This document shows, piece by piece, positions 23,414 to 24,870 of a DNA stretch of 24,870 nucleotides; the first letter of the stretch is position 1; each line of letters opens with the position of its first letter. Position numbers and translations under genes: made by a program. Under the pieces are notes generated by a model. That model made no database searches. It saw nothing but the letters and a program-made list of their open reading frames with translations, and was not told where the DNA came from. The stretch comes from an uncultured Fretibacterium sp. (GTDB taxonomy: Bacteria > Synergistota > Synergistia > Synergistales > Aminobacteriaceae), in the NCBI GenBank assembly GCA_937915755.1, contig CALGGR010000030.1, positions 1 through 24,870 of the forward strand. The letters are read 5' to 3'.

Positions 23414-23414
23414 T
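23401..23414. other. Probable chimeric junction (Synergistota to Bacteroidota)
   Basis: Upstream of about 23401 the reading is canonical Dus in a Shine-Dalgarno-using genome. Downstream the Dus homology is gone, leaders are A-rich without Shine-Dalgarno, and the gene is of Bacteroidota type. The exact base cannot be set because a few bases may fit both sides. Confidence 0.7.
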
Positions 23415-23512
23415 GGTGGAAGATTTTTTTGAAAGAAGAGGCGCCTGACGATAAAAAATCATATTGGGAACGGAAGATGATGGCGGCGGAAGATGAAGTG
23501 GAAATCTGTTAA
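23414..23512 (+). CDS. C-terminal tail of an unidentified gene (fragment)
   Basis: After the false Dus stop the frame is open to TAA at 23510-23512 and reads WWKIFLKEEAPDDKKSYWER and onward to a charged end (MMAAEDEVEIC). The charged, helix-like composition looks like a protein tail, possibly of a transporter preceding the esterase, but it is too short to identify. Another frame gives ALMVEDFFERRGA with a stop at 23446-23448 and is an alternative. Confidence 0.35.
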   Translation, partial: WWKIFLKEEAPDDKKSYWERKMMAAEDEVEIC

Positions 23513-23537
23513 AAGTATTTGATAAACAATTGAAACT

Positions 23538-24870
23538 ATGAATATAAGGAGATTAATTCTGGCATTGGCCATCATGGCCCCGATAGGGCTTTCAGCAAAG
23601 ATCAGCCTGCCGCCATATTTCAGCGACAACATGGTGCTCCAGCATTCTTCGCCGGTTAAATTCCATGGAAAGTCGGATGCAGGAGCAGAAGTCACCGTCA
23701 AGGTGTCCTGGGCCCGCAGACCATTGAAAACAACGGCGGATGCCAACGGGGAATGGAGTGTTTTCCTGAGCACTCCGGCTCCAGGCGGCCCCCACAGCAT
23801 CACTGTCAGTGACGGGGAGCCCCTGATCCTCAATAATATCCTTACGGGTGAAGTCTGGCTCTGCGGAGGCCAGTCCAATATGGAACTGATGATGCAGGAC
23901 AAGGTCATCGGAGGGGATGAAAACATAGCCGCGGCTGCTTCCTTCAAGGACATCCGCCTTCTGAGGGCCGTCAAGTCAACGGCCGCGCATCAGCAGGAAA
24001 GCATCCGTTTCGAAGGCTCCGGAGGCTGGGAAATGTGTTCCCCGGAGTCCCTGGCACCTTTTTCCGCCGCAGCGTTTTATTTCGGTAAAAAACTCAACGA
24101 GGAACTCGGAATCCCTGTCGGACTCATCGAAAGCTGCTGGGGAGGAACCATCATAGAGGCATGGACAAGCGCCGCGACTCTCGGACGGATAGGCCGTTTC
24201 CAGGAAACCATCGACATGCTCGAAGCCCTTCCCGAGGACAAGGAAGAAATGCGCAGGACATTCGAGGATAATGTAGCCAAATGGGAAAGGAGGATGGCGG
24301 CCGTCGATCCCGCATTCAAGGACGGGGTGCCGGTCTGGGGCCTTCCGGGAGCCGATGTAAGCGACTGGATCGAAGGGACCGTTCCCGGATTCCTGCAGAT
24401 GCAGGGCATTTCGGGGATGCACGGTTTCTTCTGGATGAGGAAGGATGTGGAAATACCTGAATCATGGGCTGGAAAGGACCTGGTGCTCAAGGTGGGAGCC
24501 GTCGATGACAATGATTTCACATATTTCAACGGACAATGGGTCGGACACACGGAAAGCTGCATCCGGCAAAGCGTGTATAACGTCCCCGGCAATCTCGTGA
24601 AACCGGGAATCAACACCATAGCGGTGAGGGTTGAGGACACCGGCGGGCTTTCCGGAATACTCGGAGGGGATGATATCCTCCGTCTGAGCCTTTCCGACGA
24701 TGAATATATTCCGCTTTCCGGGAAATGGCTTTGCAAGGAAACGATCAGCCCTGGAGAGGCTCCCGTATTCCCTGTGAACGGTGAAGAAGGAATGAACAAT
24801 CCCACAGGTCTTTACAATGCAATGATCTATCCCCTCAGGGATATATGCATCCGTGGAGCGATCTGGTACC
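23538..24870 (+). CDS. Sialate O-acetylesterase, Bacteroidota type (3' end outside window)
   Basis: Open from ATG 23538 to the window end (444 codons). It removes O-acetyl groups from sialic acids, letting sialidases act on mucin glycans; exported by its signal peptide (MNIRRLILALAIMAPIGLSA). A beta domain (about 21-98) leads to the SGNH block GEVWLCGGQSNME with nucleophile Ser113. Then come AAFYFGKKLNEELGIPVGLIESCWGGTIIEAW near 170-205, an inserted jelly-roll-like domain (VGAVDDNDFTYFNGQWVG near 315) and NAMIYPL...IRGAIWY, just before the expected QGE(S/T)N block lost at the window edge. The start has an A-rich leader and no Shine-Dalgarno, typical of Bacteroidota. The final His-containing block is not in view. 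Confidence 0.88.
   Translation, partial: MNIRRLILALAIMAPIGLSAKISLPPYFSDNMVLQHSSPVKFHGKSDAGAEVTVKVSWARRPLKTTADANGEWSVFLSTPAPGGPHSITVSDGEPLILNNILTGEVWLCGGQSNMELMMQDKVIGGDENIAAAASFKDIRLLRAVKSTAAHQQESIRFEGSGGWEMCSPESLAPFSAAAFYFGKKLNEELGIPVGLIESCWGGTIIEAWTSAATLGRIGRFQETIDMLEALPEDKEEMRRTFEDNVAKWERRMAAVDPAFKDGVPVWGLPGADVSDWIEGTVPGFLQMQGISGMHGFFWMRKDVEIPESWAGKDLVLKVGAVDDNDFTYFNGQWVGHTESCIRQSVYNVPGNLVKPGINTIAVRVEDTGGLSGILGGDDILRLSLSDDEYIPLSGKWLCKETISPGEAPVFPVNGEEGMNNPTGLYNAMIYPLRDICIRGAIWY

Noticed and set aside
23538..24870. Sialate O-acetylesterase acquired by horizontal transfer into the Synergistota genome
   Set aside because: There is no mobile-element or attachment-site signal, and the join cuts dus in mid-domain; misassembly is simpler.

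Overview
The window looks like a metagenome-derived contig made mostly of one bacterial chromosome segment (about 1-23400), with a piece of a second organism joined at about 23401-23414. The main part most likely comes from a flagellated, host-associated member of Synergistota. Evidence: a short secreted protein ends in a Synergist-CTERM-like tail (SGC motif, membrane segment, Arg-Arg), the very large flagellin resembles those of that phylum, genes carry strong AGGAGG-type ribosome binding sites, and an outer-membrane TolC-type protein implies a diderm cell. The last 1.3 kb is a sialate O-acetylesterase of Bacteroidota type with an A-rich leader and no Shine-Dalgarno. It follows a tRNA-dihydrouridine synthase gene cut off mid-domain. 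I read this as an assembly chimera rather than gene transfer.

Layout. 1-1301: end of a glycan locus, with an MptE-like/DUF115 protein (window-truncated and carrying an in-frame stop) translationally coupled to a Caps_synth glycosyltransferase. 1363-5967 (-): a 1534-residue secreted protein with N-terminal leucine-rich repeats and ten putative Ig (He_PIG-like) domains. 6085-7887 (+): lepA. 7938-11314 (-): a giant flagellin split by one frameshift at a G run, preceded by a 14-codon leader ORF and a sigma-28-type promoter. 11462-12112 (+): a Vat/CatB-like hexapeptide acetyltransferase whose -10 overlaps the flagellin -35. 12113-12491: no convincing protein gene; it holds an IS200/IS605-like right end with an omega-RNA-like structured region, then a good promoter for ftsZ. 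12492-14453: ftsZ and a membrane-anchored SPOR-domain protein, closed by a strong terminator. 14532-17200: folC coupled to mgtE. 20878-17244 (-): a compact four-gene operon (TolC-like protein, lytic transglycosylase, Synergist-CTERM protein, P-loop protein). 20961-23413 (+): HI0933-type flavoprotein, coaX and the broken dus gene, from a promoter face to face with that of the TolC operon. 23414-24870: foreign segment.

The genes combine core housekeeping (LepA, FtsZ, FolC, CoaX, Dus, MgtE), envelope functions (SPOR protein, transglycosylase, TolC) and surface display or motility (LRR-Ig protein, flagellin, CTERM protein). I saw no tRNA, rRNA or CRISPR array. The most distinctive items are the TnpB-less omega-RNA-like element abutting the ftsZ promoter, the flagellin leader ORF with overlapping divergent promoters, and three apparent breaks (stop codon in DUF115, frameshift in flagellin, chimeric join in dus).
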